Of a stretch of DNA of 27,103 bases, positions 1 through 8,092 are shown piece by piece. The position numbers and the translations under genes were made by a program. Origin of the DNA: a virus; the IMG/VR virus record IMGVR_UViG_3300033153_007969, positions 1 to 27,103 of that record; one strand, 5' to 3'. How positions within the stretch are numbered: position 1 is the stretch's first letter; each line of letters starts with the position of its first letter. The notes under the pieces are model-generated. The model did no database searches and was not told the origin of the DNA. It saw only the letters and a list, made by a program, of their open reading frames with translations.

Positions 1-126
1 CAGAAGATGAAGGATCTGATTGCGCCACTAATTGAGTCTGGTCTCGCTGATGCAGACAGAGAACCCAAATTTGAGGGAAGGAATCTAATTACATTTTTAA
101 TTCCATCTAAGAAAAATAAGGACTAA
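1..126 (+). CDS. C-terminal end of an unidentified protein (partial)
   Basis: An open frame runs in from the left edge and stops at TAA 124-126, giving 41 residues that end in a Lys/Asp-rich tail (PSKKNKD). The frame has no internal stop, and an intrinsic terminator follows 25 bases later, which fits the last gene of an upstream transcription unit. The fragment is amphipathic (DLIAPLIESGLADADREP). It is too short to assign to a family, and no function is proposed. Confidence 0.6.
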   Translation, partial: QKMKDLIAPLIESGLADADREPKFEGRNLITFLIPSKKNKD

Positions 127-150
127 CATTACTTAACACAATGTTTATTA

Positions 151-187
151 GCCAGACGGCGGTTTCCCACCGCTGTCTGGCTTTTTG
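151..187 (+). terminator. Rho-independent terminator
   Basis: A 13-bp stem is formed by 151-163 (GCCAGACGGCGGT) and 169-181 (ACCGCTGTCTGGC), with a single G-U wobble, a 5-base loop (TTCCC) and a T5 run at 182-186. It is GC-rich in an AT-rich surrounding and lies just after a stop codon. It separates the upstream unit from the long gene cluster that starts at 391. Confidence 0.92.
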
Positions 188-257
188 TGCTTGTAAAACG
201 GCTAAATTCCCGTATTCCTTACATTTTTTTGAAAAACTACTACCCAAAACTCCCGCC

Positions 258-274
258 TATACAGTCGCTGTATA
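258..274. repeat. Perfect inverted repeat, operator candidate
   Basis: TATACAG (258-264) and CTGTATA (268-274) form a perfect 7-bp inverted repeat with a 3-base centre, followed by A5. There is no T run, so it is not an intrinsic terminator. Its shape and position, upstream of the first gene of the cluster, fit a dimeric repressor or activator site. No binding protein is identified. Confidence 0.35.
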
Positions 275-341
275 AAAAACAGTGCACCCTCCCATAAAAC
301 CTTGCTTTCTATCAATAATTTACTTTAATAATGTTAGGAGT

Positions 342-355
342 GATCTACCTAGATC
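342..355. repeat. Perfect palindrome upstream of first cluster gene
   Basis: GATCTA (342-347) and TAGATC (350-355) flank CC, a perfect 6-bp inverted repeat about 36 bases before the start codon at 391. It could be an operator or a short RNA hairpin in the leader. The function is inferred only from position. Confidence 0.35.
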
Positions 356-358
356 GCC

Positions 359-384
359 CCTATTGTCAAAACCCTAATAGGAGC
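359..384 (+). promoter_or_regulatory. Ribosome binding site inside a small hairpin
   Basis: CCTATT (359-364) can pair perfectly with AATAGG (376-381), leaving an 11-base loop. The 3' arm contains the first bases of the Shine-Dalgarno sequence AGGAG (379-383), which lies 7 bases before ATG 391. Pairing would hide the ribosome binding site, so translation of the first cluster gene could be controlled by this fold. The stem is only 6 bp and half A-T, so its stability is uncertain. Confidence 0.35.
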
Positions 385-390
385 TGTTAA

Positions 391-855
391 ATGGAAACTC
401 TAGATTGGACCAAATTAGCCGGTGATGTAACTCCCGACACCAGCATAATTCCGTACGAACCGAACAAACATTTGTTCAGAAAGGTCGCATTTGACGTGTT
501 TCAACTCAACTCTTCTCCTGTAGAATCTTTGTGGATTTTAGAGGAAAGTGATGACGGGCAACAATTTTTAGTTGCACGTTATGATGAGAGTGAGCCAGAA
601 ACATTGGAAGTTAAGAGCCATTGGGAGGCTCTTGTCGACCGCCAGGGAGAGAATGTTACTTTAATGTACAAAGACTCTCCAATTCAACGCTTTGCATCTA
701 AAGAATATGGATTTACCAAGGATGATGCACCCGCCTTTCAGGAAGTATTAATTGAAAAATTAAGCTCAGATCAAGAATTTGTCAAAAAGCTCATAAAATC
801 TCAGCCGGAAGCTAAGCGGAAACTATTGTTAGAACAGTTTCCCGAGTTGTCATAA
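391..855 (+). CDS. Unidentified 154-residue protein, first gene of cluster
   Basis: I do not recognise this protein. The start ATG 391 has a good ribosome binding site (AGGAG, 7-base spacing). The N-terminal two thirds reads like a compact alpha/beta fold with alternating hydrophobic strands (ESLWILEES, QQFLVARYDE, ENVTLMYKD). The last 45 residues are helical and charged (EVLIEKLSSDQEFVKKLIKS). There is no signal peptide, membrane segment or Cys pair. The next gene starts 13 bases after the stop, so the two are probably co-transcribed. Its place in the morphogenesis cluster suggests a virion or assembly role, which is inference only. Confidence 0.8.
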   Translation: METLDWTKLAGDVTPDTSIIPYEPNKHLFRKVAFDVFQLNSSPVESLWILEESDDGQQFLVARYDESEPETLEVKSHWEALVDRQGENVTLMYKDSPIQRFASKEYGFTKDDAPAFQEVLIEKLSSDQEFVKKLIKSQPEAKRKLLLEQFPELS

Positions 856-868
856 CTGGAGGACGACC

Positions 869-2599
869 ATGACTAACAATTTTAATATTGGCGACCTTGC
901 TCGAATCGCTCAAGAAACACTCGATTCTAAAACGAGCGGGCAAGAATTCATGCTTGAGGATGTCTGTAATGTCACACGGGCAGCCTACGAGCGCTATCCA
1001 GAGGACCCTGTGATACGACAGGTAGCCTTCACCATTGAAAAAATGGCAGAACGGGCATCTCAAGGGGCAACGATTAATCAGGCTACTATGTCTGAGGTAT
1101 ATAATCACTTTGTGCGCCTTGGCGAAACTAAGTTTCGAGATGTGCTTGGTCACCTTTTGAAAGATGACCGGCCAGACACCAGTACAAGCAGTGCGAATTA
1201 CACTCGCATGAACCGTATTGATGCCGAGACATCAGGACTTAACACCGATGACTTTGTGGATAAAAACCTAACCAATGCGATATCTGCTGCATTTGGTGGC
1301 AGCATTGATGCCGTTAAGGCATTTGATGATAGGATAGCTAAGAAAGGCACTGAGTTTGTTTCTGCTGAGTTGCGAGCCCTTGGTGTAGAGACACCTAACG
1401 TAGAAGTAATGGGCGGTGACCAAAATGTTATTGTGTATGCATCACATTTTGAGACTCGAAAAGGTCGAGTGACAGTGGCAATCCCGACCGAAGTACGCAA
1501 TGAGCGCGTACTATTCCCGAGCACCTTCGTGGCTGACGACCACCTTGAAGAGCTTACGGCATCTAATCTGAGCTACTTTGTTGACAAAAAGACAGAACAA
1601 GAAAACTTCAGCGTTCCCAAAGCGCATGATGTATTGGCGGCAGTTGGAATTATAACAGGACAGGTTAAAACTGCATCTGCAGAAGACGACGACTTGGCCA
1701 AAGAGTTTGACGGACTGTTTGGAGAAAAAGAAGAAGGTATGGCGTTTAGTGCGCCAGCTTTATATGTAGACCGCAAATATGAATCCGCGCAACCTGACAT
1801 TGATACAAGGCAGGAGGCCGAAATGCCTTCAGAGCTTGCACATTTGTCCAGAGATTTCGAGGATGACCTATTAGAGGCAGCAAGTGCATTTGGAATGGAA
1901 GCCATTAAAAAGGGTAAAGCGTTAGTTGCACGGGAGTTAGTAGCAGCTGGTTTTAAAAATGCCCAGGTTAAATTCGGCAGCGAGGGAGGAGATTCGGTTG
2001 TTTATCTAGCGGCCATCAATACCCCTAAGGGCGCAGTTGAAATAGAGGTTCCAGTAGAAATGCAAGCAGTAGCAGAAGATAAGCACCTTCCATTGGTGCC
2101 TAGCTATTTTGCTTATGACGGACTTATTGAGGACTTCACAGCTCCTAAGTTACAGCGTTTTGCAATAAGTCTTCCAGCTCCTTCAACATCAAGTACAGTA
2201 TTTTCTTCAGCATTTACCTATATGACACTACCAGAATTAAAAGATGAAATTCTTAAGTCGGCCACAATAAATGACTATGTCACTTGTGAAGCCGCTCTGG
2301 CACAGATAGAAGAGAAGTTTACAGAAGAAGCTTTTAAAAATGCTGTAGCCGACTATCACTATTTGCTAATGCAAAAATCACACCTAGAAAATGCCGAACA
2401 GCATCAGTGCTCTAAGATGATCGCTGCAGGCAAAGGTTCGATCTATGCACGTTGTGGACACTTTGGTGTTCCAATGCACAAGGTTGTTGTGGGCGAAGAT
2501 GGAAATTGCAAACTCAAGACCGCAGTTGAAAAAGAGAAACTTAACCCCAGTGAAGAAGGTGGGGCGGCAATGAGTGCTGCTAAAATATTCATGGCATAA
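869..2599 (+). CDS. 576-residue protein with an internal duplication
   Basis: The function is not recognised. The start is supported by GGAGG about 7 bases upstream. Residues 146-237 and 340-432 are two diverged copies of one domain: each starts with a helix (RIAKKGTEFVSAELRALG; EAIKKGKALVARELVAAG), then strands containing the VIVY and VVYL cores, KGRVTVAIP and KGAVEIEVP, and ends F(V/A)xDxxxExxTAxxL. Between them is an acidic linker (265-330) with VKTASAEDDD, which resembles the Lys-x-Ala junctions found in other proteins here. The C-terminal 130 residues are helical with four Cys (473, 514, 529, 547) that do not make a standard zinc motif. A structural or virion-associated role is inferred from the location. 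Confidence 0.85.
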   Translation: MTNNFNIGDLARIAQETLDSKTSGQEFMLEDVCNVTRAAYERYPEDPVIRQVAFTIEKMAERASQGATINQATMSEVYNHFVRLGETKFRDVLGHLLKDDRPDTSTSSANYTRMNRIDAETSGLNTDDFVDKNLTNAISAAFGGSIDAVKAFDDRIAKKGTEFVSAELRALGVETPNVEVMGGDQNVIVYASHFETRKGRVTVAIPTEVRNERVLFPSTFVADDHLEELTASNLSYFVDKKTEQENFSVPKAHDVLAAVGIITGQVKTASAEDDDLAKEFDGLFGEKEEGMAFSAPALYVDRKYESAQPDIDTRQEAEMPSELAHLSRDFEDDLLEAASAFGMEAIKKGKALVARELVAAGFKNAQVKFGSEGGDSVVYLAAINTPKGAVEIEVPVEMQAVAEDKHLPLVPSYFAYDGLIEDFTAPKLQRFAISLPAPSTSSTVFSSAFTYMTLPELKDEILKSATINDYVTCEAALAQIEEKFTEEAFKNAVADYHYLLMQKSHLENAEQHQCSKMIAAGKGSIYARCGHFGVPMHKVVVGEDGNCKLKTAVEKEKLNPSEEGGAAMSAAKIFMA

Positions 2600-2610
2600 G
2601 GAGCGCCACA

Positions 2611-4248
2611 ATGACGTTAAATACAAAAGAACTAGCTAAACTGGCAGTACGTTTAGAACATGAAGGGCGTTCTGAAAATGCGGCTGAGCTTAATGACATG
2701 ATTAAACAGCTAGCAGAGCCTGTAGAGATGGGCATTGCGCCTGACGTTTCAGAAGAGGGGCCAGTTGAAATGGGCTCTGAGGAACTATTAAGTGAACTCG
2801 ACAGCATAAAAATTGAAATTGCTACCGACAAAGATGCCCCAGGTTTAAAGGAAAAAGTTCAAAACCTTATTTCCCAGCTAGAAGAATTTGTTGGCGATCT
2901 TGTTGGTGGGCCACCAAGCGGCGCGGTTCCTGTTGGCGCAGTAGCTTCTAAAATTATCAGCCTTACTGACGCATTAGATTCTTGTGGTTGGGACAAAGAG
3001 GCTTCGACATTAGACGGTATGCTACAGAAGATGGCGGTTACAATGGTAGAAGATCCTGATGAAGAGTTTAAAAAGAAACTACAAGAAGAGGGCTATTCTC
3101 CAGACACAAAGGTTTATGTTGGGAAACCCGACGAACAAATTGGCGAAGGCGATATTGTAATGCCAGGAAAAGAAGTAGATGGTCCATCTTTGGACAGCGG
3201 TATAGAATCTAAGCTTGTCGAGCTTGCCAGTCAGGGCTGGGATATATTTGGGCCAGGAGACTTAAATAAATGGCTCGATATAAAGGGCTATAAAAAAATG
3301 AGCGATATGCCGGAAGAAGAAGTGGCTAAGATTCAGGAAGAGATGGATAAGGGTGCATCCGTAAAGCGAGCCGATGTAGACTCCGACTTACCTGGCGTGA
3401 TGGACTTGGAAAGTGAAGACAGAGTCCAACCGGAACAGGAAGCTGGGAATCTACCTGAACATCAGCCAGGCGCATTAGATCTAGATAGCCCACATCGCAT
3501 TAACCCAGAAGAAATAAAACAAGAGCTTGACCTATTTTTAACAAACCCAGAAGAAGCGGCAGGAGAGAATCTTCTGTCCAAGATTCAGCAGCTTATTAAT
3601 GAACAGGTCGTTGAACTTCCTGGCGGAACCGATGAAGAGGCCGTCAACTCTCTTGAACAAGTTGAAAAAGCAAAGGGTGTCACATGGTCTACACGTAAAG
3701 AAGTATTCACTAAGCTGGCAGACCTTGCAGACAGATTAGATGATATCGGAGCTACTGACGAAGCAAATTTGGTAGACCAATTTATCGAGGTTCATGCTAC
3801 AGACTTAGAGTATAAGGGTGAGGCCGACACAGAACAAAGCAAGAGATATGATGACAAGCATCACCACTCATTACAAGTTCGTGAGCCAAAGACCAAGCAA
3901 GAACGGGTAGATCGTGAGGGACGCGACAAGCATCACGTTCATACATATGAGAACCAAGAGAGAGACACACAGCACTATAATAAAGGCAAAGAGAATAAGA
4001 AGGAAGCCTCGTTAAGCACTAGATATTGCCCTGAGCATATTGGCGTGTCGATGGGTAGAGTTGGCGAAAACACTTACCAATGCCCATTGTGCCGTGAAGT
4101 ATATAATTGGGAAACCGGCTGGTCTGATCATGATGGTAAAGAACATCCAGGCGGCTCAGTAGCTGCGCAGACACCAGATTCATCTGGCTATGATATTCCT
4201 CATAGAATATTTGACAGCAGAGAAAACATATCTAATAGGGTAAACTAA
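2611..4248 (+). CDS. Acidic multi-hairpin protein with C-terminal zinc ribbon
   Basis: A 545-residue acidic protein of unknown function, preceded by AAGGAG. It carries three copies of the recurrent helical hairpin: residues 5-36, 112-142 and 363-396 (for example LADLADRLDDIGATDEANLV). Between them lie acidic, Pro-containing linkers, including KGASVKRADVDSD (248-258), a KRA-type junction. Residues 400-460 are very rich in His, Lys and Asp. The C terminus holds a likely zinc ribbon, C473-P-E-H476 ... C491-P-L-C494, directly preceded by ASLSTR (466-471), another form of the h-S-x-R motif. The layout is modular: hairpin tags, linkers and a small metal-binding domain. It could be a scaffold, an adaptor or a processed virion precursor. 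Confidence 0.85.
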   Translation: MTLNTKELAKLAVRLEHEGRSENAAELNDMIKQLAEPVEMGIAPDVSEEGPVEMGSEELLSELDSIKIEIATDKDAPGLKEKVQNLISQLEEFVGDLVGGPPSGAVPVGAVASKIISLTDALDSCGWDKEASTLDGMLQKMAVTMVEDPDEEFKKKLQEEGYSPDTKVYVGKPDEQIGEGDIVMPGKEVDGPSLDSGIESKLVELASQGWDIFGPGDLNKWLDIKGYKKMSDMPEEEVAKIQEEMDKGASVKRADVDSDLPGVMDLESEDRVQPEQEAGNLPEHQPGALDLDSPHRINPEEIKQELDLFLTNPEEAAGENLLSKIQQLINEQVVELPGGTDEEAVNSLEQVEKAKGVTWSTRKEVFTKLADLADRLDDIGATDEANLVDQFIEVHATDLEYKGEADTEQSKRYDDKHHHSLQVREPKTKQERVDREGRDKHHVHTYENQERDTQHYNKGKENKKEASLSTRYCPEHIGVSMGRVGENTYQCPLCREVYNWETGWSDHDGKEHPGGSVAAQTPDSSGYDIPHRIFDSRENISNRVN

Positions 4249-4249
4249 T

Positions 4250-5140
4250 ATGAATAAGATGTTAGATGAGTTAATCATGCTTGCTGACATTTTAGATGTT
4301 GGTGGGCTCAAGTGCGAAGCAGCCGAACTTGACGACATCATTAAAGAGGGGTCGACGGTAAGGCCAGTAGTCCAAAGTTTTGTAGAAAGTTTGACACAAA
4401 AGATTCGCGAAAACGAAAAAATTAGCCCAGAAATGTCAGCGGAATTTATTAAAGAGATAAATGATTTAGCTGAGACTGGTTTTAGAACTCTTGATGAAGG
4501 TGATATAGAATCAATGAATATGCAAGAGAATATAATTCCTGAGAACATTGCCGGCACGGTTGATAGTATTAAGGAAGTATATAAAGGTTTAGAATCATCG
4601 CCAGATAATGCAGATCTGTTGCGTGAGTTACATAAATATATACCTGGACTAGCAAATAGTGTGCGCTCACTAGATATCCTAATAAATGGTTCAAGGCCAA
4701 ATGATCAAGCGCTAGCAACGAAAATATTAGACAAGTTGGGTGATAAATTTAATGAAGCTAAAGGAATATTGACAGACTACCATAATAGATTTGGTGTGAG
4801 CAAAGAAGAAATTGAAAAAGGTATTCCTCTAATAATTGAGCGGGCCCAAATGCTAGGCGCAAAGATTCAGACAACCATTAGAGAAAAAAGGCAGCTTGAA
4901 GAATTAATAGTTTCCCCAGGTCAAGAAACAACTAGAAGCGATGATATGCAAAAGATTGATGGAGAGCTGGGACAGATACGTATATATGTAGATTCTGTTA
5001 GAAAACACTCGACCGAAATATTAAAAAGCATTGATATGCTAAGCGTAGTCGAACCAGAATATGTTAAGCAGCTTAAAGAAACATTCGGTGAAGGTTGGGC
5101 AATACTCGAAAGAGCTAAAGATATGGAGTTAAAGCTGTGA
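4250..5140 (+). CDS. Helical protein with N-terminal hairpin motif
   Basis: A 296-residue, almost entirely helical protein that begins with the hairpin motif (residues 4-33, LIMLADILDVGGLKCEAAEL). Long heptad-like stretches follow, for example around residues 120-290 (EKRQLEELIV, DGELGQIRIYVDSVRKHSTEILKSID shortened here), suggesting coiled coils. The start lies one base after the previous stop and the end overlaps the next gene's GTG start by three bases (GTGA), so the three genes are translationally coupled. The ribosome binding site is weak (AGGG). The function is unknown; an assembly or scaffold role would fit its form. Confidence 0.8.
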   Translation: MNKMLDELIMLADILDVGGLKCEAAELDDIIKEGSTVRPVVQSFVESLTQKIRENEKISPEMSAEFIKEINDLAETGFRTLDEGDIESMNMQENIIPENIAGTVDSIKEVYKGLESSPDNADLLRELHKYIPGLANSVRSLDILINGSRPNDQALATKILDKLGDKFNEAKGILTDYHNRFGVSKEEIEKGIPLIIERAQMLGAKIQTTIREKRQLEELIVSPGQETTRSDDMQKIDGELGQIRIYVDSVRKHSTEILKSIDMLSVVEPEYVKQLKETFGEGWAILERAKDMELKL

Positions 5141-5871
5141 GCAAGAAGATATTAAAACATCCTGATAAAGAAGAAATAATAGAGATGCTAAGTAATGGCG
5201 ACTCTGTTCGTGGCGTTGAGGCAAAGCTTAAGGAAAAATATCCTAGCAATAAAAGCTTGTGGCTATCTTCCGTTACGTTACAAAAATTTAGAAAGGACAA
5301 TTTGCAGCTAGAAGGGAAGGTTTTAAAAGATATTCAGGAAGTCGGAAGAGTTCAAAAGCAACAGCTAGAAGAACAAGACCGGCAACAGGCACTTGACGCC
5401 TCGGATGCGTATAATAGAAAGATCAGTGAGATAGTAGACTCTAAGTTGGACGTAGCACGAAAGATTTTAGAGCTAGACAAGATAATTGAAACCAGAATGG
5501 AATATTGGTTCAATGCGGTTGCAAGTGGAGAGGAGTCAGCATCAAAGGGCGACAAAGAGCTACGGCAGTTTATGGATAGACAAATGACTCTTCTGGGCCA
5601 ATACAAAAAATTTGTAGAGGGATTGGCAGACAAAACTATAGACCATAATGTTAACATAACAGTTTTTAATGATCAAATAGCCGTAATACAAGACGTGATT
5701 CGAGAATGTATTGCTGGGTTCGAGCCAGAAAGAGCAATGATGTTTATGGAAAAGCTTAGCCAGCGTTTAGCGAATACAGTTTACAGCCCACAAGGACTTC
5801 CAGAACCAGTTAAGCTAGAAGATCTTCAGGACGCTGAATTTGAATTAGTTGAGGGACAAGATGACAAATAA
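5137..5871 (+). CDS. Probable terminase small subunit
   Basis: A 244-residue protein starting at GTG 5137, which overlaps the previous stop. Residues 8-50 look like a helix-turn-helix region (EEIIEMLSNGDSVRGVEAKL then a second recognition-type helix SSVTLQKFRKD). A long coiled coil follows (about 55-130, rich in Q, E and K), then a helical C-terminal part with an acidic tail (EFELVEGQDDK). A DNA-binding N terminus, a central oligomerising coil and an acidic tail are typical of small terminase subunits, which recognise phage DNA and hand it to the large subunit. The large subunit lies 6 kb downstream rather than adjacent, so the assignment rests on architecture. An alternative is another HTH-type phage DNA-binding protein. 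Confidence 0.5.
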   Translation: MSKKILKHPDKEEIIEMLSNGDSVRGVEAKLKEKYPSNKSLWLSSVTLQKFRKDNLQLEGKVLKDIQEVGRVQKQQLEEQDRQQALDASDAYNRKISEIVDSKLDVARKILELDKIIETRMEYWFNAVASGEESASKGDKELRQFMDRQMTLLGQYKKFVEGLADKTIDHNVNITVFNDQIAVIQDVIRECIAGFEPERAMMFMEKLSQRLANTVYSPQGLPEPVKLEDLQDAEFELVEGQDDK

Positions 5872-7321
5872 AATCATAGAGTCTTTCAAAGCCGGAAGGC
5901 TAAACGATTATATGCGTGATAAGCTACTCGATGTGACACGCAAGGGTGTTTCAGAGTGCATGATAGGTGAGCTTGTTGATGATGCGCAATGTGCTTGTGA
6001 CGCCGGTGTAAACAGCGATAGTGATTACAATGTATATTTCTTTATTATGCGCTTCGCTGATGACATATTGAATGATACTTTTGGTATGAAGATTGGCCCA
6101 GGGCAGAAAAAAGACTTATGTCATTACATGATGTCACATAATGGTGGCGGAGAATATAATTTTAATAATCTCACTGACTACAGGCTTTTAACACACAAGT
6201 GGTTATGCGATAGATTATCAAAAAAGGCATACCCAAATATTTCTGGGAAAGAAAATAGAGAATCATTGTTTGATATAGACAAATGGATTGGCCTTTTAAA
6301 AGATATTTATGCCTCAATCCACTCAGAAGGAATTGGAAGACACGCTGCGATAGATCATTTTACAGCAGATTGGGATGCAGATGAAAAGCAAAGCTTTGTC
6401 AACTGGATGCGATACTACGAAGAAGGAACTACGGAGAAGTACAACGTGAAAACAGCTAAATTTATCAAAGAGGCTTTTGATGGCCCGGCTATCCCTGAGG
6501 CATGGACTCAGAGAGAGGACAGAGCAGATGACAAGATGTATATGTCTACCCGCCAACAAAAGCGCGAACAAACAAAACGTGAACAAGAACTAGACAAAGC
6601 TAGGGCCTTTAAGACCAAGATGCGCGGGCGACTGCGTGCCTTCAAGCGTTTGGTAGAAAAATATAATGATGTACTTCCAAAGCAAAATGTAGATGATATT
6701 TATGATGAGATATATAAATTAGAGAAAAGCGTTAGCAAACTAGATGTGTATGCATCTCTACAGGATTGTGTAATTCGTTCTGCTAATAGACTTACCAAGT
6801 TTGGGTTCCATGAGGGTGCAGATTTCTTGCACAAGCTTGCAGAAGAACCTGCAGCTGGCACCGAAGTAATTGAATCAATGCCTCCTGCCGGGTCAAAAGA
6901 ACCGGATTTGCCGCCTCAAGGTGCGCTAGGTAACGTTCAAAACATTATTAACAGGCTTGAGGCAATAAGTAAGGCTCTAAAGTCTAGGGATATGATAAGA
7001 GAGTTGGCCGGAATAGATATTTTACTTAATGAGATGGGAATGGCAAGTTATTTTCCAGAATTAACAGACGCGCAGGCCAAACTAATTGAGTCGTTTGGTT
7101 ATGCAAGTAATAAGGTAGAGGGAATTGTTGCGAAGTTGCGTGGTAGTGGTGTTAGTAAGCCGGCCCCTGCGGCTCCGGAAGCGCCAGCTCCAGCTCCAAT
7201 GCCAGTAGCGCCAGCTCAACCAGAAGTTCCACCGGCTGCACCAGCAGTTAAGCCTATAGAGACAGGCGAGCTGTTAGCAAAACCCGTTGGAGAAGTTAAA
7301 AAGCAGTTACCAACGGAATAA
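5861..7321 (+). CDS. Unidentified protein with Pro/Ala-rich tail
   Basis: 486 residues from ATG 5861, chosen over the TTG at 5849 because GAGG (5851-5854) is correctly spaced for it; it overlaps the previous gene by 11 bases. Residues 1-210 are a globular region with many aromatics (NVYFFIMRFADDILND, KWIGLLKDIYASIH). RLSKKA (118-123) and YMSTR (227-231) resemble the linker motifs of the window. Residues 235-300 are a charged coiled coil. Residues 299-329 and 364-394 are two diverged copies of the helical hairpin. Residues 430-465 are Pro/Ala-rich (APAPAPMPVAPAQPEVPPAA), a flexible linker. Function is unknown; a modular virion protein is plausible. Confidence 0.8.
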   Translation: MTNKIIESFKAGRLNDYMRDKLLDVTRKGVSECMIGELVDDAQCACDAGVNSDSDYNVYFFIMRFADDILNDTFGMKIGPGQKKDLCHYMMSHNGGGEYNFNNLTDYRLLTHKWLCDRLSKKAYPNISGKENRESLFDIDKWIGLLKDIYASIHSEGIGRHAAIDHFTADWDADEKQSFVNWMRYYEEGTTEKYNVKTAKFIKEAFDGPAIPEAWTQREDRADDKMYMSTRQQKREQTKREQELDKARAFKTKMRGRLRAFKRLVEKYNDVLPKQNVDDIYDEIYKLEKSVSKLDVYASLQDCVIRSANRLTKFGFHEGADFLHKLAEEPAAGTEVIESMPPAGSKEPDLPPQGALGNVQNIINRLEAISKALKSRDMIRELAGIDILLNEMGMASYFPELTDAQAKLIESFGYASNKVEGIVAKLRGSGVSKPAPAAPEAPAPAPMPVAPAQPEVPPAAPAVKPIETGELLAKPVGEVKKQLPTE

Positions 7322-7324
7322 GCA

Positions 7325-8092
7325 ATGAAAATTGATGATCTACTATCTAAAATAGACGATATAGCTCGTGCTTCCAACATAAGCACGCCGTTTATTGTTG
7401 GTGGTGTTCCAAGAGACCGTATATTAGGAAAGCGCAGTGGAAAGGCAGATGTAAACGACATAGACCTTACAACTGGCGGGAAAGACTCGCTAGCTTTTGC
7501 AGAGGCGGTTAATAAGTCTTTGCCGAACAGCAACTATAGAACATATGACGATGGACATGCATCAATTGATTTTATGGGAATCCATTTAGATTTTTCTAGC
7601 AACTTTGTAGCGCCTGGTGTTGAGAAAGCGTTAGCTAAGATGGGGATTAAAGATTTAGATTCTATGAAGCTTGAGCTTTATAGTAGAGATTTTACCATGA
7701 ATACTTTATTAGAAAGCTTGGATTTTAAATCTATATATGATCTAACTGGAGAGGGAATTGGCGATATCCAGGCTGGACTAATTAGGTGCCCAATTGACCC
7801 TGAGATTTCGATAGGTGTAGACCCACGAAGAATTTTGAGAGCAATTAAATTTGCTGTACGTTTTGGGTTTAAAATTGATGATGGCCTTAAGGCAGCTATG
7901 ATGAACCATCGCAAAAAGATACAAACCCTTCCTGTTAAGTTTGTGCAAGACAAGATGAATGAGATTGTTAGAATAGATGATGACCAAGGCGTAGAGATGC
8001 TAATAGAATATAAACTGTTGCCTCTTGTTCAAATTACAAAAACGATTTCAGACATATTAATACAACGAAGACAATTAGCGAGGGCCCTATAA
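7325..8092 (+). CDS. tRNA nucleotidyltransferase / poly(A) polymerase-type protein
   Basis: A 255-residue member of the class II CCA-adding enzyme and poly(A) polymerase head family. Visible motifs: G26-G27-V-P-R30-D31 followed by D45-I-D47, the metal-binding pair; S-R121-D122-F-T-M-N, the RRDFTxN motif that sets ribose and strand contacts; and D166-P-R-R-I-L-R-A-I-K-F-A-V-R-F-G-F, the nucleotide-selecting helix region. It stops after the neck, with no HD domain and little body or tail, so it is much shorter than cellular CCA enzymes (about 400 residues). It may add nucleotides to RNA 3' ends, but its substrate is unknown. A second, complete copy of the fold is inside the giant protein at 16077. 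It ends in a one-base TAATG overlap with the next gene. Confidence 0.85.
   Translation: MKIDDLLSKIDDIARASNISTPFIVGGVPRDRILGKRSGKADVNDIDLTTGGKDSLAFAEAVNKSLPNSNYRTYDDGHASIDFMGIHLDFSSNFVAPGVEKALAKMGIKDLDSMKLELYSRDFTMNTLLESLDFKSIYDLTGEGIGDIQAGLIRCPIDPEISIGVDPRRILRAIKFAVRFGFKIDDGLKAAMMNHRKKIQTLPVKFVQDKMNEIVRIDDDQGVEMLIEYKLLPLVQITKTISDILIQRRQLARAL

Larger units (their letters stand above)
188..390 (+). promoter_or_regulatory. Intergenic leader with weak promoter candidate
   Basis: This is the only non-coding stretch of about 200 bases in the window besides part of 24851-25065, and it precedes the main gene cluster. A weak sigma70-like pair is TTGCTT (302-307) and TTTAAT (324-329) with 16 bp spacing. 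The -35 match is poor, so the promoter assignment is tentative. Two perfect palindromes and a hairpin over the ribosome binding site are listed separately. Being just after a strong terminator and upstream of more than 23 kb of co-directional genes is the best argument that transcription starts here. Confidence 0.4.

Noticed and set aside
188-390. A tRNA or small structured RNA in the leader
   Set aside because: No cloverleaf pairing or T-loop sequence was found; only short hairpins are present.
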